DNA of 33,348 nucleotides from Clostridia bacterium (GTDB lineage Bacteria > Bacillota > Clostridia > Oscillospirales > Acutalibacteraceae), in assembly GCA_017434985.1 (NCBI GenBank), contig JAFSFY010000043.1, positions 1-33,348 on the forward strand, given 5' to 3'. This document shows, piece by piece, positions 1 through 9,252 of this stretch. Numbering within the stretch: position 1 is the stretch's first letter; the number at the start of each line of letters is the position of its first letter. Under the pieces are notes generated by a model that worked only from the letters and a program-made list of their open reading frames with translations, searched no databases and had not been told where the DNA came from. A program made the translations under genes and the position numbers.

Positions 1-1056
1 ACGGGGAACACCACCGCGCCGTCCGCCCCGAGTGACGGCACGCCGGTGAAAGGCACCTATGCGGAAAGCGAGTATCTGCCGTTGTTCCGCTTGAAGAACA
101 CGAACGGCAGCGTGACCTTGCCCGGTCAAGACGAAACGGGACTCATCGTGCCGACCACCAAAGAGCAACTGCAATACGCGCTTGCCAGCGTGGTGAAGGT
201 GGAGATGGGCACCAGCCTCAGTATGAGCAAGTCGGTGGAAGCGCAAAAAGCACAGGCGGTGGCGTCCTATTCGCACATTCTCTATTCGTGTATGGGCGGC
301 GGCTCTTATGAAGTGAGTTGCAAGGCCATCGACCTCAACAACAAAACCGATAAGAAGATCTTTGACGCGGTGGGCGAGGTGCTCGGCGTGAAGATCATCA
401 ACACCAAGGCGTCCTCCTTGAAAGGCGGCTTGCTCAACACGCAATACAGTGCGGCGACCGGCGGTAACACCTCATCCAGCGGGAAGGTGTGGGGCGGCAA
501 TTTGGCGCACGAAGTGAGCGTGCCCAGCCCGCACGATAACTACTTGATGGTGTGTAAATACGGTACGGCGAAGCTGATTGATATCTACGTGAGCCAAAAA
601 GTGTTCACGCGCGAAGAACTGTACAACGCCATTAAGGAGTGGGTGGGCGACAAAGGCACCATTCCCGACGAAGTGTTTGCGGCGGTGGAAGGCAAGTTGC
701 CGCTGTATGCCGAAACGTATGACGGCGACGGTACGGCGGGTCAGGGCGACGCGTGGAACGCGGTGTACAAGACCAACTTCTACTACCTGACCAAAGACGG
801 AAAGCAGGTCAACATCACCGGTCATCGTATTCGCAGTGCGCTCGGCTTGCCCTCGCACGCCTTCCGCACCTCCTACGATGCGGCAACCGATAAGATCACC
901 ATCACCACCCAAGGCTACGGCCACGGCGTGGGGCTTAGTCAGATGGGCGCCATCGGCTACGCCAACGAGGATGGATGGACCTACCTGCAGATCCTCAAAC
1001 ACTACTATTCCATCACCGATTCGAGCAGCCACCAAGTGGTGGCACCGCAGTGGTGA
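1..1056 (+). CDS. SpoIID/LytB-domain protein, 5'-truncated by window edge
   Basis: The frame is open to base 1, and the codons before the first GTG (46) encode a Thr/Pro/Ser-rich linker, so the true start lies upstream. The visible 351 residues carry the two SpoIID signatures. The first is an Ala-Leu-Ala-Ser-Val-Val-Lys-Val-Glu-Met segment (nt 178-207, likely catalytic Glu at 202-204) followed by KAQAVASYSHILYS. The second is a C-terminal GYGHGVGLSQMGAIGYA block followed by ILKHYYS. SpoIID enzymes are lytic transglycosylases that cut peptidoglycan at denuded glycan chains during engulfment. Relatives with long linkers are surface proteins with vegetative or unknown roles. The low-complexity linker suggests a multidomain exported protein rather than classical SpoIID. 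The gene ends before the ribosomal operon promoter and is probably unrelated to it. Confidence 0.85.
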   Translation, partial: TGNTTAPSAPSDGTPVKGTYAESEYLPLFRLKNTNGSVTLPGQDETGLIVPTTKEQLQYALASVVKVEMGTSLSMSKSVEAQKAQAVASYSHILYSCMGGGSYEVSCKAIDLNNKTDKKIFDAVGEVLGVKIINTKASSLKGGLLNTQYSAATGGNTSSSGKVWGGNLAHEVSVPSPHDNYLMVCKYGTAKLIDIYVSQKVFTREELYNAIKEWVGDKGTIPDEVFAAVEGKLPLYAETYDGDGTAGQGDAWNAVYKTNFYYLTKDGKQVNITGHRIRSALGLPSHAFRTSYDAATDKITITTQGYGHGVGLSQMGAIGYANEDGWTYLQILKHYYSITDSSSHQVVAPQW

Positions 1057-1144
1057 TACGCCCTCTATATATACCTTATTATATAAGGGGCGAAAAACCA
1101 CAAGATGTGGGTGAAACGTGAAGTGAAACCCGATATGTAGAAAG

Positions 1145-1194
1145 CGCCCTCCGATCCGCCCAAAGCGCGGGTTGGAGGGCGTAAAAAATTTTTC
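1145..1194 (+). terminator. Intrinsic terminator after the SpoIID-like gene
   Basis: A perfect 8-bp stem (CGCCCTCC at 1145-1152 with GGAGGGCG at 1174-1181) encloses a smaller GC-rich hairpin and is followed by TAAAAAATTTTT. A second imperfect AT-rich hairpin lies just upstream at 1059-1092. Together they separate the upstream gene from the ribosomal promoter. Confidence 0.6.
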
Positions 1195-1213
1195 AAAAAA
1201 TCGAAAAAAAGAC

Positions 1214-1242
1214 TTGCAATTTATAAAGGCTTGTTGTATGAT
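1214..1242 (+). promoter_or_regulatory. Sigma-A promoter of the S10-spc-alpha operon
   Basis: TTGCAA (1214-1219), a 17-bp spacer and TATGAT (1237-1242) make a near-consensus housekeeping promoter. An A-rich tract directly upstream (about 1182-1210) could act as an UP element. Transcription would start near 1249, exactly where the first leader hairpin begins. Confidence 0.75.
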
Positions 1243-1248
1243 ATATGG

Positions 1249-1610
1249 GCACGACTATGCGAAGTGGGCTAACTGCGCCCATTTTCCGGGTCGTGCACGA
1301 CTGCACGATATGCGATGACGCGGGAGGTTGCGGCTTGAAAACAGCCGGTTTTTCCGCTGAGTATGTCCGATTTCAAACCGGGCGACAAGGTATAAGATGT
1401 AAGTTTAGAGAGTCCCGCCGGGCGAGGGTTGCACTCGCACGGAGACTTGCGTGGGGGCACTCTGCGCTCTTTACAAGACGCTTACAACTGCACCGGACGC
1501 TTGGACCCAAACGAGCGGCCGGTTTAAAAAAGGGCCGGGATGAAACACCCGGCACAGTGTGCAGTTTTGGCGTCGCCCGCCAACTAAAAATAACAAGGAG
1601 GCGTTTTTCA
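1249..1610 (+). promoter_or_regulatory. Long structured 5' leader of the ribosomal superoperon
   Basis: About 360 nt separate the promoter from rpsJ, with no convincing gene. Visible helices are GCACGAC 1249-1255 with GTCGTGC 1290-1296 (enclosing GTGGGC/GCCCAT), CCGGTTT 1345-1351 with AAACCGG 1375-1381, GCGAG/CTCGC at 1422-1438, and GCCGGG 1534-1539 with CCCGGC 1548-1553. Ribosomal protein leaders of this size often bind L4 or another product of the operon, but no specific known leader class could be assigned by eye. An upstream extension of the rpsJ frame to 1245 lacks a ribosome binding site and is not considered coding. Confidence 0.55.
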
Positions 1611-1922
1611 GTGGCAGTCAAAGAAAAAATCAGAATTCGCATCAAGGGATACGATCATCAATTGGTGGACCAATCCGCCGAGAAGATCGTGGAGACCGCT
1701 CGCCGTACCGGCGCTCGCGTTTCCGGGCCTGTCCCGCTGCCGACAGAGAAAGAGGTCGTGACCATTCTCCGCGCGGTGCACAAGTACAAGGATTCTCGTG
1801 AACAATCCGAATCCCGCACCCACAAGAGACTCATCGACATTCTCCGTCCGTCCAACAAAACGGTTGAAGCCCTGATGGGGCTTGAACTCCCCGCCGGCGT
1901 GGAAATCGAAATCAAACTGTAA
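1611..1922 (+). CDS. rpsJ: 30S ribosomal protein S10 (NusE)
   Basis: This 103-aa protein has the expected S10 length and begins [16 protein letters not shown], with the typical [15 protein letters not shown] loop and a C-terminal [11 protein letters not shown] strand. S10 sits in the 30S head and, as NusE, also joins NusB in transcription antitermination. The start is GTG at 1611, chosen because AAGGAGG lies nine bases upstream and because the start matches the family N-terminus. It is the first gene of the superoperon, behind a long structured leader, and is separated from rplC by 80 nt containing a weak hairpin (TTCGC...GCGAA). Confidence 0.97.
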   Translation: MAVKEKIRIRIKGYDHQLVDQSAEKIVETARRTGARVSGPVPLPTEKEVVTILRAVHKYKDSREQSESRTHKRLIDILRPSNKTVEALMGLELPAGVEIEIKL

Positions 1923-2002
1923 TCACGGTTTGTTGATTTTCGCTGACGAGGTCATGTTTCCGGCGAAGAGTCGGGAACCAATAACCAAGGAGGTATATGA
2001 CT

Positions 2003-2632
2003 ATGCAAAAAGGCATCATCGGCAAGAAGGTCGGCATGACGCAGATCTTCGACGAAAAGGGCAATGCCATCGCGGTCACGGTTGTGGAAGCCGGCCCCTG
2101 CGTGGTTGTCCAAAAGAAGACCGAAGAGAACGACGGTTACACCGCGGTTCAACTCGGCTACGGCGACATGAAAGCTCACAAAGTGAACAAACCCATGAAG
2201 GGTCACTTTGACAAAGCGGACGTCGCTCCCAAAAAGACTCTCAGAGAGTTCCGCTTTGACGACTGCGACGCCTACAACGTGGGCGACATCGTGAAAGCAG
2301 ACACCTTCGCCTGCGGCGATCAGGTGGATGTGACCGGTACCAGCAAAGGTAAAGGTTACGCCGGCGTTGTGAAACGTTGGAACCACGGTCGTTTGAAGGA
2401 GACCCACGGTACGGGCCCCGTTGCTCGTCACTCCGGTTCGCAGGGCGTTATCGACCCTGCCCGTGTCTTCAAAGGCATGAAGGCCGCCGGCCATCTCGGT
2501 GCTGAACGTGTTACCGTTCAAAACCTGACGGTCGTGAAGGTTGACGCGGAGAACAACTTGATCGCCATTCGCGGTGCCATCCCCGGCCCCAACGGCGGCC
2601 TCGTTCTCATCTCCGACTCCGTCAAGGCTTAA
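2003..2632 (+). CDS. rplC: 50S ribosomal protein L3
   Basis: The 209-aa product starts [18 protein letters not shown], the L3 signature, and contains [13 protein letters not shown] near the C-terminus. L3 binds 23S rRNA early in assembly and its central extension reaches the peptidyl transferase centre. Two in-frame ATGs exist (1997, 2003). The second is preferred because the AAGGAGGT at 1987-1994 would leave only two to three bases before the first. It is followed by rplD after 17 nt. Confidence 0.97.
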   Translation: MQKGIIGKKVGMTQIFDEKGNAIAVTVVEAGPCVVVQKKTEENDGYTAVQLGYGDMKAHKVNKPMKGHFDKADVAPKKTLREFRFDDCDAYNVGDIVKADTFACGDQVDVTGTSKGKGYAGVVKRWNHGRLKETHGTGPVARHSGSQGVIDPARVFKGMKAAGHLGAERVTVQNLTVVKVDAENNLIAIRGAIPGPNGGLVLISDSVKA

Positions 2633-2649
2633 GGAAGGAGGATTTTGTA

Positions 2650-3273
2650 ATGGCTACTGTATCGACTTATGATATGACCGGCAAGCAAACCGGTACGATG
2701 GAACTCAGCGATGCCGTGTTCGGCATCACCCCCAACGCCACCGTGCTGCACAGCGCCGTTGTCAACTATCTGGCTAACCAACGCCAAGGTACTCAATCCA
2801 CCCTCACCCGCGCCGAAGTGCGTGGCGGTGGTAAGAAGCCTTGGAGACAAAAGGGTACCGGTCACGCCCGTCAAGGTTCGACCCGTGCTCCCCAATGGAC
2901 CCACGGCGGTATCGCCCTCGGCCCGAAACCCCGCAGCTACTCCTACGTGCTGCCCAAGAAGGTTCGTCGCCTGGCTCTCAAATCGGCTTTCTCCTCCAAG
3001 GTGCTCGCCGGTGAGATGATGGTGCTCGACGCCCTCGCTATGGACGAGATCAAAACCAAGACTGTTGCCACCATGCTCGGTGCGTTGAGCGCCGGCAAGA
3101 AGGTCCTCATCGTCCTTCCGGAAGTGGACAACACCGTGATCCGCTCCGCCCGCAACATCCCCGGTGTGAAGACCGCGCAGGTCAACACCCTCAACGTGTA
3201 CGACGTTCTCAACTGCGATACCTTCATCGTGTTGAAAGACGCCGTTGCCAAACTCGAGGAGGTGTACGCATAA
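2650..3273 (+). CDS. rplD: 50S ribosomal protein L4
   Basis: The 207-aa product carries the L4 extended-loop signature [18 protein letters not shown] (about residues 58-75), which lines the peptide exit tunnel and is a site of macrolide-resistance mutations in other bacteria. In E. coli L4 represses its own operon through the S10 leader. Whether that holds here is unknown, but the operon does have a long leader. The AAGGAAGGAGG binding site is strong. The stop codon overlaps the rplW start by one base (TAATG), suggesting translational coupling. Confidence 0.97.
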   Translation: MATVSTYDMTGKQTGTMELSDAVFGITPNATVLHSAVVNYLANQRQGTQSTLTRAEVRGGGKKPWRQKGTGHARQGSTRAPQWTHGGIALGPKPRSYSYVLPKKVRRLALKSAFSSKVLAGEMMVLDALAMDEIKTKTVATMLGALSAGKKVLIVLPEVDNTVIRSARNIPGVKTAQVNTLNVYDVLNCDTFIVLKDAVAKLEEVYA

Positions 3274-3563
3274 TGAACGCTCGCGACATTATTTTGGCGC
3301 CTGTCATCACCGAAAAAGCGGTGAGCATGCTCCCCGAAAAGAAGTACACCTTCCGTGTGGCTGACAAAGCCAACAAAATTGAGATCGCCAAAGCGGTGGA
3401 AGAGATCTTCGGTGTGAAAGTTGCCAAGGTCAACACCATCAGCATGAAAGGCCATCTGCGCCGCATGGGTCGTAACGAAGGTTACACTTCCGATTGGAAG
3501 AAAGCCATCGTCACCCTGAAACCCGACTCCAAGACCATCGAGTTCTTCGACGGTATGTTCTAA
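3273..3563 (+). CDS. rplW: 50S ribosomal protein L23
   Basis: The 96-aa product begins [17 protein letters not shown] and contains KYTFRVADKANKIEIAKAVE, both standard for bacterial L23. L23 lies at the exit tunnel mouth and is the docking site for trigger factor and SRP. Its ATG overlaps the rplD stop by one base. A 99-nt gap with a strong hairpin separates it from rplB, which is unusually wide within this tightly packed operon. Confidence 0.96.
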   Translation: MNARDIILAPVITEKAVSMLPEKKYTFRVADKANKIEIAKAVEEIFGVKVAKVNTISMKGHLRRMGRNEGYTSDWKKAIVTLKPDSKTIEFFDGMF

Positions 3564-3592
3564 TCGGAGTAACGACAAGGTCAAGGCAACGT

Positions 3593-3632
3593 ATGGGACA
3601 CCCCGTCGTATGACGGAAGCGGCCGTGTCCCG
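3593..3632 (+). promoter_or_regulatory. Intercistronic hairpin between rplW and rplB
   Basis: GGGACAC and GTGTCCC form an outer seven-bp stem in the 99-nt gap, enclosing an inner CCGTC-GTAT-GACGG hairpin. There is no T-tract after it, so it is not an obvious terminator. It could be an RNA processing site, a stability element or a local translational control site for rplB. Confidence 0.5.
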
Positions 3633-3662
3633 CAAAGCCAAGAAATAGGAGAGTGAATCGGA

Positions 3663-4496
3663 ATGCCTACTAAATTGTATAAACCGACCACCCCGGGTCG
3701 CCGCAATATGTCCGTTATGGATTACAGCGTGCTGTCCAAGGTGGAGCCGGAGAAGAGCCTGTTGGCTCCTCTGAGCAAAAAGTCCGGCCGTAACAGCTAC
3801 GGCCGCATCACCGTTCGCCATCGCGGCGGCGGTAACCGCCGTAAGTACCGCATCATCGACTTCAAGCGTAACAAAGTGGATATGAACGCCACCGTGTTGA
3901 CCCTTGAATACGATCCCAACCGCAGCGCCTTCATCGCGCTGGTGCAGTACGAAGACGGTGAGAAGCGCTACATCGTGGCGCCCCAAGGCCTCTCGGTCGG
4001 CGATGTCATCACCGCCGGTGCCGCGTCGGATATCAAACCCGGCAACGCGCTTCCGATGGCCAATATCCCCACCGGTACCTTTATCCACAACGTGGAGCTT
4101 TACCCCGGCAAAGGCGCTCAGCTCGCCCGTGCTGCCGGCGTGATGGCTCAGCTGGTTGGTAAAGAAAACAACATGGCGATGGTTCGTTTGCCTTCCGGCG
4201 AGATGCGCAACATCCCGCTCAACTGCATGGCCACCATCGGTCAAGTCGGCAACATCGAGCACGAAAACGTGAAGATCGGTAAAGCCGGCCGTAAACGCCA
4301 CATGGGTTGGCGTCCCACCGTCCGCGGTTCGGTTATGAACCCCTGCGATCACCCGCACGGTGGTGGTGAAGGTAAATCCCCCATCGGTCGTCCCGGCCCT
4401 GTTACCCCCTGGGGTAAACCGGCTCTGGGTTACAAGACCCGTAAGACCCACAAGGCCTCCGATAAGTTTATCGTGAAGCGCCGCAACGGCAAGTAA
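3663..4496 (+). CDS. rplB: 50S ribosomal protein L2
   Basis: The 277-aa product has the normal L2 length. It begins [18 protein letters not shown] and ends with the conserved [18 protein letters not shown] segment that includes the histidine associated with peptidyl transferase activity. L2 is required for subunit association and tRNA binding. A GGAGAG binding site lies before the ATG. rpsS follows after 21 nt. Confidence 0.97.
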   Translation: MPTKLYKPTTPGRRNMSVMDYSVLSKVEPEKSLLAPLSKKSGRNSYGRITVRHRGGGNRRKYRIIDFKRNKVDMNATVLTLEYDPNRSAFIALVQYEDGEKRYIVAPQGLSVGDVITAGAASDIKPGNALPMANIPTGTFIHNVELYPGKGAQLARAAGVMAQLVGKENNMAMVRLPSGEMRNIPLNCMATIGQVGNIEHENVKIGKAGRKRHMGWRPTVRGSVMNPCDHPHGGGEGKSPIGRPGPVTPWGKPALGYKTRKTHKASDKFIVKRRNGK

Positions 4497-4517
4497 GCGA
4501 AAGGAGATTCATCATTT

Positions 4518-4790
4518 ATGGGTAGAAGCGTAAAGAAGGGTCCTTTCGTACAGCCTGTGCTGTTGAAACGGATTCAAGAAATGAACAATGCCGGTGAGAA
4601 ACGCATTCTCAAGACGTGGAGCCGTTCCTCCACGATCTTCCCGGATTTTGTCGGTCACACCATTGCGGTGCATGACGGACGCAAACATGTGCCGGTGTAC
4701 GTCACCGAGGACATGGTCGGTCACAAACTGGGCGAATTTGCCCCGACTCGTACGTTCCGCGGTCACGTCGGTTCCAAGAGTTCGAAATAA
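4518..4790 (+). CDS. rpsS: 30S ribosomal protein S19
   Basis: The 90-aa product begins [19 protein letters not shown] and carries the conserved [20 protein letters not shown] core of S19. S19 pairs with S13 in the 30S head near the A-site tRNA. Length and start match the family. AAAGGAG precedes the ATG. rplV follows after 23 nt. Confidence 0.97.
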   Translation: MGRSVKKGPFVQPVLLKRIQEMNNAGEKRILKTWSRSSTIFPDFVGHTIAVHDGRKHVPVYVTEDMVGHKLGEFAPTRTFRGHVGSKSSK

Positions 4791-4813
4791 GCGGTTGAAA
4801 GGAGAGTAACGTC

Positions 4814-5149
4814 ATGGAAGCAAGGGCGCAAGTAACACACGTCCGTATGTCCCCTCGCAAAGTCAAAATCGTTCTCGACCTCATCCGCAACAAACCGGTT
4901 GATGTCGCTATTGCGATTGCACACAACATTCCCAAGGCCGCCGGCGAGCCGGTGGAAAAGCTGCTCAAGTCGGCTTTGGCCAACGCGGAAAACAACTTCA
5001 ATATGGATAAAGCCAACTTGGTTGTTTCCGAATGTTTCGTATGCCCCGGCCCCATTCTCAAGCGTATTCGTCCGAGAGCCCAGGGTCGTGCGTTCCGCAT
5101 CAATAAGAGAACTTCACACATCACCCTTGTGCTCAAGGAAAAGGAATAA
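4814..5149 (+). CDS. rplV: 50S ribosomal protein L22
   Basis: The 111-aa product has the L22 start ([20 protein letters not shown]) and the C-terminal hairpin [20 protein letters not shown] that reaches into the peptide exit tunnel with L4. Length is typical. GAAAGGAG is upstream and rpsC follows after 19 nt. Confidence 0.97.
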   Translation: MEARAQVTHVRMSPRKVKIVLDLIRNKPVDVAIAIAHNIPKAAGEPVEKLLKSALANAENNFNMDKANLVVSECFVCPGPILKRIRPRAQGRAFRINKRTSHITLVLKEKE

Positions 5150-5168
5150 GCGAAGGAGGAGGAGAATT

Positions 5169-5834
5169 ATGGGACAGAAAGTCAATCCCCACGGCCTGCG
5201 TGTCGGCGTCATTAAGGATTGGGATTCCCGTTGGTTTGCGAAGAAAAACCAAATCGGTGATACCCTGGTATCGGACTACAATCTGCGTACCTACCTGAAA
5301 AAGACCCTGTACGCCGCCGGTGTTGCGAAGATCGAGATCGAACGCGACGCTACGCGTGTCCGTGTGAACATTCACTGTGCGAAGCCCGGTATCGTCATCG
5401 GTAAGGGCGGCGCCGAAATCGAAAAACTGCGTTTGACCTGTGAGAAAATGCTGGGCAAAGCGACGCTGCTCAACATCGTGGAGATCAAAACTCCCGACGT
5501 GAACGCGCAACTCGTTGCCGAAAGCATTGCGCAACAGCTCGAAAAACGTATTTCCTTCCGTCGTGCGATGAAGCAGGCCATCGGCCGTGCGATGAAACTC
5601 GGCGCGAAAGGTATCAAAACCCAAGTTTCCGGCCGTTTGGGCGGTGCGGAAATCGCTCGTACCGAGCAATACCACGAGGGCACCATCCCGCTGCAGACCC
5701 TGCGCGCTGACATCGACTACGGTTTCGCCGAGGCGAACACCACCTACGGTCGTATCGGTGTGAAAACCTGGATCTACCGCGGTGAAGTCCTCTCCGGTAC
5801 TGCGAAGCCCCGTCGGGAAGGAGGCCGCAAATAA
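5169..5834 (+). CDS. rpsC: 30S ribosomal protein S3
   Basis: The 221-aa product starts [20 protein letters not shown]. It has a KH RNA-binding domain with the GKGG loop at residues 78-81 and the S3 C-terminal domain ending in RREGGRK. S3 lines the mRNA entry channel and contributes to helicase activity. The start at 5169 follows a GGAGGAGGAG site. A longer upstream frame overlapping rplV is rejected. The stop overlaps the rplP start by one base, suggesting coupling. Confidence 0.97.
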   Translation: MGQKVNPHGLRVGVIKDWDSRWFAKKNQIGDTLVSDYNLRTYLKKTLYAAGVAKIEIERDATRVRVNIHCAKPGIVIGKGGAEIEKLRLTCEKMLGKATLLNIVEIKTPDVNAQLVAESIAQQLEKRISFRRAMKQAIGRAMKLGAKGIKTQVSGRLGGAEIARTEQYHEGTIPLQTLRADIDYGFAEANTTYGRIGVKTWIYRGEVLSGTAKPRREGGRK

Positions 5835-6262
5835 TGCTGTTACCTAAAAGAGTAAAGTACCGCCGTGTACAAAGAGGCCGCCTCACCGGTAAGGCCCTTC
5901 GCGGCAACACCGTGACCTACGGTGATTTCGGTCTGCAGGCTACCGAGCCGGCGTGGATCACCTCCCGTCAGATCGAAGCCGCTCGTATCGCCATGACCCG
6001 TTACATCAAACGTGGCGGTCAAGTGTGGATCAAAATTTTCCCCGATAAGCCGATCACCGAGAAACCGGCCGAAACTCGAATGGGTTCCGGTAAAGGTTCT
6101 CCGGAATATTGGGTAGCCGTCGTGAAACCCGGCCGCGTGATGTTTGAGATCAAAGGCGTGGCCGAGGATGTTGCTCGCGAGGCTATGAGACTTGCAGCCA
6201 ACAAGCTGCCCATCAAATGCAAATTCGTTTGCAAGGAAGAAACGGATGGTGAGCAGAAATGA
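5834..6262 (+). CDS. rplP: 50S ribosomal protein L16
   Basis: The 142-aa product begins [20 protein letters not shown] and contains [20 protein letters not shown] and [19 protein letters not shown], all hallmark L16 blocks. L16 binds near the aminoacyl-tRNA elbow and organises the 50S central protuberance. Its start overlaps the rpsC stop, and its TGA overlaps the rpmC ATG by four bases (ATGA), so the rpsC-rplP-rpmC trio is translationally coupled. Confidence 0.97.
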   Translation: MLLPKRVKYRRVQRGRLTGKALRGNTVTYGDFGLQATEPAWITSRQIEAARIAMTRYIKRGGQVWIKIFPDKPITEKPAETRMGSGKGSPEYWVAVVKPGRVMFEIKGVAEDVAREAMRLAANKLPIKCKFVCKEETDGEQK

Positions 6263-6474
6263 AGTCCAGTGAGTTGACGAAAATCAGAGAACTGAATGAA
6301 ACTGAGTTGGAAAAACGGCTCGCGGACCTCAAGGAAGAGCTGTTCAACCTCAGATTCCAACACGCGATCAATCAGTTGGAAAATCCGATGCGTCTGAAAG
6401 CCGTTAAAAAAGAGATCGCCATTGTGAAAACCATTATGCGCGAGAACGAGCTTAAGAACGGCGCAGAGGCGTAA
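6259..6474 (+). CDS. rpmC: 50S ribosomal protein L29
   Basis: The 71-aa helical hairpin protein has the L29 core [21 protein letters not shown]29 sits beside L23 at the tunnel exit and helps dock nascent-chain factors. It overlaps rplP by four bases, and the GGATGGTGAGCAG region inside rplP serves as a weak binding site, consistent with reinitiation. rpsQ follows after 17 nt. Confidence 0.96.
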   Translation: MKSSELTKIRELNETELEKRLADLKEELFNLRFQHAINQLENPMRLKAVKKEIAIVKTIMRENELKNGAEA

Positions 6475-6491
6475 CGGAAGGAGGAAACATT

Positions 6492-6749
6492 GTGAGCGAA
6501 CGGAATCTTAGAAAAGTTCGGACCGGCATGGTCGTCAGTGACAAGATGGACAAAACCATCGTCGTCGCGATCGAAGACAATGTCCGTCATCCGCTTTACA
6601 AAAAAATTGTTAAGCACACCATTAAGCTGAAAGCCCACGATGAGAACAACGAGTGCCGCGTCGGCGACCGCGTGGAAGTCATGGAGACTCGCCCGCTGTC
6701 CAAAGACAAACGTTGGCGCTTGACCAGAATCATCGAGAAGGCGAAATAA
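6492..6749 (+). CDS. rpsQ: 30S ribosomal protein S17
   Basis: The 85-aa OB-fold protein contains the S17 signature [18 protein letters not shown]. It starts with GTG at 6492 after an AAGGAGG site. The start is supported by the family N-terminus ([11 protein letters not shown]). S17 is a primary 16S rRNA binder in 30S assembly. rplN follows after 29 nt, at the S10-to-spc boundary, with no separate promoter visible. Confidence 0.96.
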   Translation: MSERNLRKVRTGMVVSDKMDKTIVVAIEDNVRHPLYKKIVKHTIKLKAHDENNECRVGDRVEVMETRPLSKDKRWRLTRIIEKAK

Positions 6750-6778
6750 GTCGGTAATCCCGAAAGGAGGAAACATCT

Positions 6779-7147
6779 GTGGTACAACAACAGACCTACC
6801 TCAAAGTTGCCGACAACACCGGCGCGAAAGAGCTTATGTGCATTCGCGTCCTCGGTGGTTCCGGCCGGAGGTATGCAAATATCGGCGACGTTGTGGTGGC
6901 TTCCGTTAAGAAAGCAGCACCCGGCGGCGTTGTAAAAAAAGGCGATGTGGTCAAAGCCGTCATCGTCCGTTCCGTGAGAGGCGTTCGTCGTGAGGACGGT
7001 ACCTACATCCGTTTCGACGAAAATGCCGCTGTCATCATCCGCGATGACAAAAACCCCAGAGGTACCCGTATTTTTGGGCCTGTGGCGCGTGAGTTGAGAG
7101 AGAAAGATTACCTCAAGATCCTCAGCCTCGCTCCCGAAGTGCTGTGA
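6779..7147 (+). CDS. rplN: 50S ribosomal protein L14
   Basis: The 122-aa product has the L14 N-terminus [20 protein letters not shown] and the [21 protein letters not shown]-terminal block. It lies on the 50S subunit interface with L19. The start is GTG at 6779, matching the family length of 122 and placed after AAAGGAGG. rplX follows after 15 nt. Confidence 0.97.
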   Translation: MVQQQTYLKVADNTGAKELMCIRVLGGSGRRYANIGDVVVASVKKAAPGGVVKKGDVVKAVIVRSVRGVRREDGTYIRFDENAAVIIRDDKNPRGTRIFGPVARELREKDYLKILSLAPEVL

Positions 7148-7162
7148 TGGGAGGTACGCGAA

Positions 7163-7492
7163 ATGAATAAACTTCATGTAAAAAAGGGCGATACCGTCCT
7201 CATTCTCAGCGGCGATGATCGTGGCAGCAAGGGCAAAGTCCTGGAAGTCAGCCCCAAAGAGGGTAAGGTCATCGTGGAAGGCCTGAATATGGTCAAAAAA
7301 CACGTGAAACCCCGCAAAATGGGCGAAAACGGCGGCATTGTCGAAGCCGAAGGCGCTTTGTATGCCGATAAAGTGCAAGTGGTTTGCCCCGCTTGCAAAA
7401 AGCCCACCCGCGTGGCGCACAAGAAAACTGCCGACGATAACGGCAAAGAACGCTCGGTTCGCATTTGTAAAAAATGCGGCGAAGCACTGTAA
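7163..7492 (+). CDS. rplX: 50S ribosomal protein L24, zinc-ribbon (C+) form
   Basis: The 109-aa product has the KOW-type N-terminal domain (KKGDTVLILSGDDRGSKGKV) and the EGLNMVKKHVKP block of L24. The C-terminus carries CPAC (Cys75, Cys78) and CKKC (Cys102, Cys105), a likely zinc ribbon absent from E. coli and B. subtilis L24 but seen in several other lineages. L24 is an initiator of 50S assembly. GGGAGGT precedes the ATG. Confidence 0.96.
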   Translation: MNKLHVKKGDTVLILSGDDRGSKGKVLEVSPKEGKVIVEGLNMVKKHVKPRKMGENGGIVEAEGALYADKVQVVCPACKKPTRVAHKKTADDNGKERSVRICKKCGEAL

Positions 7493-7508
7493 GGAGGCGT
7501 GAGCGAAT

Positions 7509-8048
7509 ATGGCAAGAATGAAAGATTTTTATAAAAGCGATGTCGCTCCGGCTCTGATGAAGAAATTCGGCTACAAGAGCGTCATGCAAATTCCGAAGCT
7601 GGATAAGATCGTCATCAACGTGGGTTGCGGCGAAGCCCGTGACAACGCGAAGGTGATCGACGCTATCTGCATCGATTTGGCCGCTATCACCGGTCAAAAA
7701 GCTGTGGTTTGCAAAGCGAAGAAATCCGTTGCAAACTTCAAATTGCGTGAAGGTATGAACATCGGTGCGAAAGTCACCCTCCGTGGCGACCGTATGTACG
7801 AGTTCCTGGATCGCTTGTTTAACGTGGCTCTGCCCCGCGTTCGTGACTTCCGCGGTATCAACGCCAACTCGTTTGACGGCCGTGGTAACTACAGCATGGG
7901 TCTGAAAGAGCAACTCATCTTCCCCGAGATCGAGTATGACAAGATCGACAAAGTCCGCGGCATGGACATCTGCTTTGTCACCACCGCGAACACCGACGAA
8001 GAAGCGCGCGAGCTGCTCACCTTGATGGGCGCTCCGTTTGCGAAGTAA
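7509..8048 (+). CDS. rplE: 50S ribosomal protein L5
   Basis: The 179-aa product has the L5 segments [29 protein letters not shown] and the C-terminal [21 protein letters not shown]5 binds 5S rRNA with L18 and L25 in the central protuberance. Its AAGGAGG site overlaps the end of rplX. rpsN follows after 14 nt. Confidence 0.97.
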   Translation: MARMKDFYKSDVAPALMKKFGYKSVMQIPKLDKIVINVGCGEARDNAKVIDAICIDLAAITGQKAVVCKAKKSVANFKLREGMNIGAKVTLRGDRMYEFLDRLFNVALPRVRDFRGINANSFDGRGNYSMGLKEQLIFPEIEYDKIDKVRGMDICFVTTANTDEEARELLTLMGAPFAK

Positions 8049-8062
8049 GGAGGGAAAACGTC

Positions 8063-8248
8063 ATGGCAAAAACGTCAATGAAAGTGAAACAACAACGTAC
8101 GCCGAAGTTTTCCACCCAAGCGTACAATCGTTGCAAGATCTGCGGTCGTCCTCATGCGTATCTGCGCAAATACGGCATCTGCCGTATCTGCTTCCGTGAG
8201 CTCGCTTACAAAGGCGAGATCCCCGGTGTGAAGAAGGCCAGTTGGTAA
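8063..8248 (+). CDS. rpsN: 30S ribosomal protein S14, type Z
   Basis: This 61-aa protein is the short zinc-binding S14. Cys24-Cys27 (CKIC) and Cys40-Cys43 (CRIC) bracket [12 protein letters not shown]. The longer zinc-free paralogue used by some Firmicutes during zinc starvation is not in this window. S14 assembles into the 30S head. AAGGAGGG precedes the ATG. Confidence 0.97.
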   Translation: MAKTSMKVKQQRTPKFSTQAYNRCKICGRPHAYLRKYGICRICFRELAYKGEIPGVKKASW

Positions 8249-8270
8249 TAGCTAAAAGGAGGTAGAGGTT

Positions 8271-8672
8271 ATGCAAATCACCGATACAATCGCCGATATG
8301 CTGACCAGAATCCGCAACGCGAGTTCTGCCAAGCATGAGACGGTGGATATCCCCGCTTCCAACATGAAGAAGGCTATTGCCCAGATTCTTGTTGACGAGG
8401 GATACATCAAAAACTATCAAGTCATCGAAGATGGCAAACAAGGTATCTTGCGCGTGGCGCTCAAATATAACGGTGCGTCCAAAACTCCCGTTATCTTGGG
8501 CATTCGCCGCGTTTCCAAACCCGGTTTGCGCATCTATTCCAGCAGTGAGGACATGCCGAAGGTCATGAAAGGCATCGGCACCGCCATCGTGTCTACGTCG
8601 AAAGGCGTTATGACCGATAAACAAGCCCGCAAAGAAAACGTGGGCGGCGAAGTCCTGGCATTCGTGTGGTAA
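8271..8672 (+). CDS. rpsH: 30S ribosomal protein S8
   Basis: The 133-aa product begins with an S8-type [20 protein letters not shown] segment and ends with the conserved [20 protein letters not shown] block. In E. coli S8 represses the spc operon by binding the L5 mRNA. No equivalent site was identified here. AAAAGGAGGT precedes the ATG. Confidence 0.97.
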   Translation: MQITDTIADMLTRIRNASSAKHETVDIPASNMKKAIAQILVDEGYIKNYQVIEDGKQGILRVALKYNGASKTPVILGIRRVSKPGLRIYSSSEDMPKVMKGIGTAIVSTSKGVMTDKQARKENVGGEVLAFVW

Positions 8673-8685
8673 GGGGGAGAAGAAA

Positions 8686-9234
8686 ATGTCGAGAATTGGA
8701 CGCAAACCCATTGCCATCCCCGCCGGTGTGGAATTTAAATTCGAAAACGGCGTGGCGACTGCGAAAGGTCCCAAAGGCACCTTGACGCAAAAAATTCATC
8801 CGAACATGACGGTGACCGTGGAGAACAACGAGATCCTTGTGACCCGTCCCAACGATGAGAAAGAAAATCGCTCGTTGCACGGTCTCAGCCGTACGCTTCT
8901 CAACAACATGATCGAAGGCGTTTCCAAAGGCTTCTCCAAGGAGCTCGAAGTGAACGGCGTCGGTTACCGTGTTGCGAAACAAGGCAAAGACCTCGTGATG
9001 AACCTCGGCTTCAGCCATCAAGTGTTCATGAGCGAGATCGACGGCATCACCATTGACGTGCCGTCCCCCAACAAAATCATCATCAGCGGTCCCGACAAGC
9101 AATTGGTTGGCCAATTTGCTGCCGAAGTCCGCGAGAAACGTCCGCCCGAGCCGTATAAGGGCAAGGGTATCAAGTATTCCACCGAGCATATCCGCCGCAA
9201 GGAAGGTAAGACCGGTGCGAAGGGTAAGAAGTAA
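8686..9234 (+). CDS. rplF: 50S ribosomal protein L6
   Basis: The 182-aa product begins [17 protein letters not shown] and ends with the L6 signature [21 protein letters not shown]6 has two related domains and lies near the sarcin-ricin loop and the factor-binding site. The GGGGGAG site lies close to the ATG. rplR follows after 18 nt. Confidence 0.97.
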   Translation: MSRIGRKPIAIPAGVEFKFENGVATAKGPKGTLTQKIHPNMTVTVENNEILVTRPNDEKENRSLHGLSRTLLNNMIEGVSKGFSKELEVNGVGYRVAKQGKDLVMNLGFSHQVFMSEIDGITIDVPSPNKIIISGPDKQLVGQFAAEVREKRPPEPYKGKGIKYSTEHIRRKEGKTGAKGKK

Positions 9235-9252
9235 GAAGGAGTGTGAAATCGT

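Noticed and set aside
1245-1610. N-terminal extension of S10 to 1245
   Set aside because: It would add about 122 residues never seen in S10, begins at the transcription start, and the GTG at 1611 has an ideal binding site.
2943-4451. 502-aa open frame on the minus strand across rplD-rplW-rplB
   Set aside because: Antisense shadow of three certain ribosomal genes in GC-rich, biased codons.
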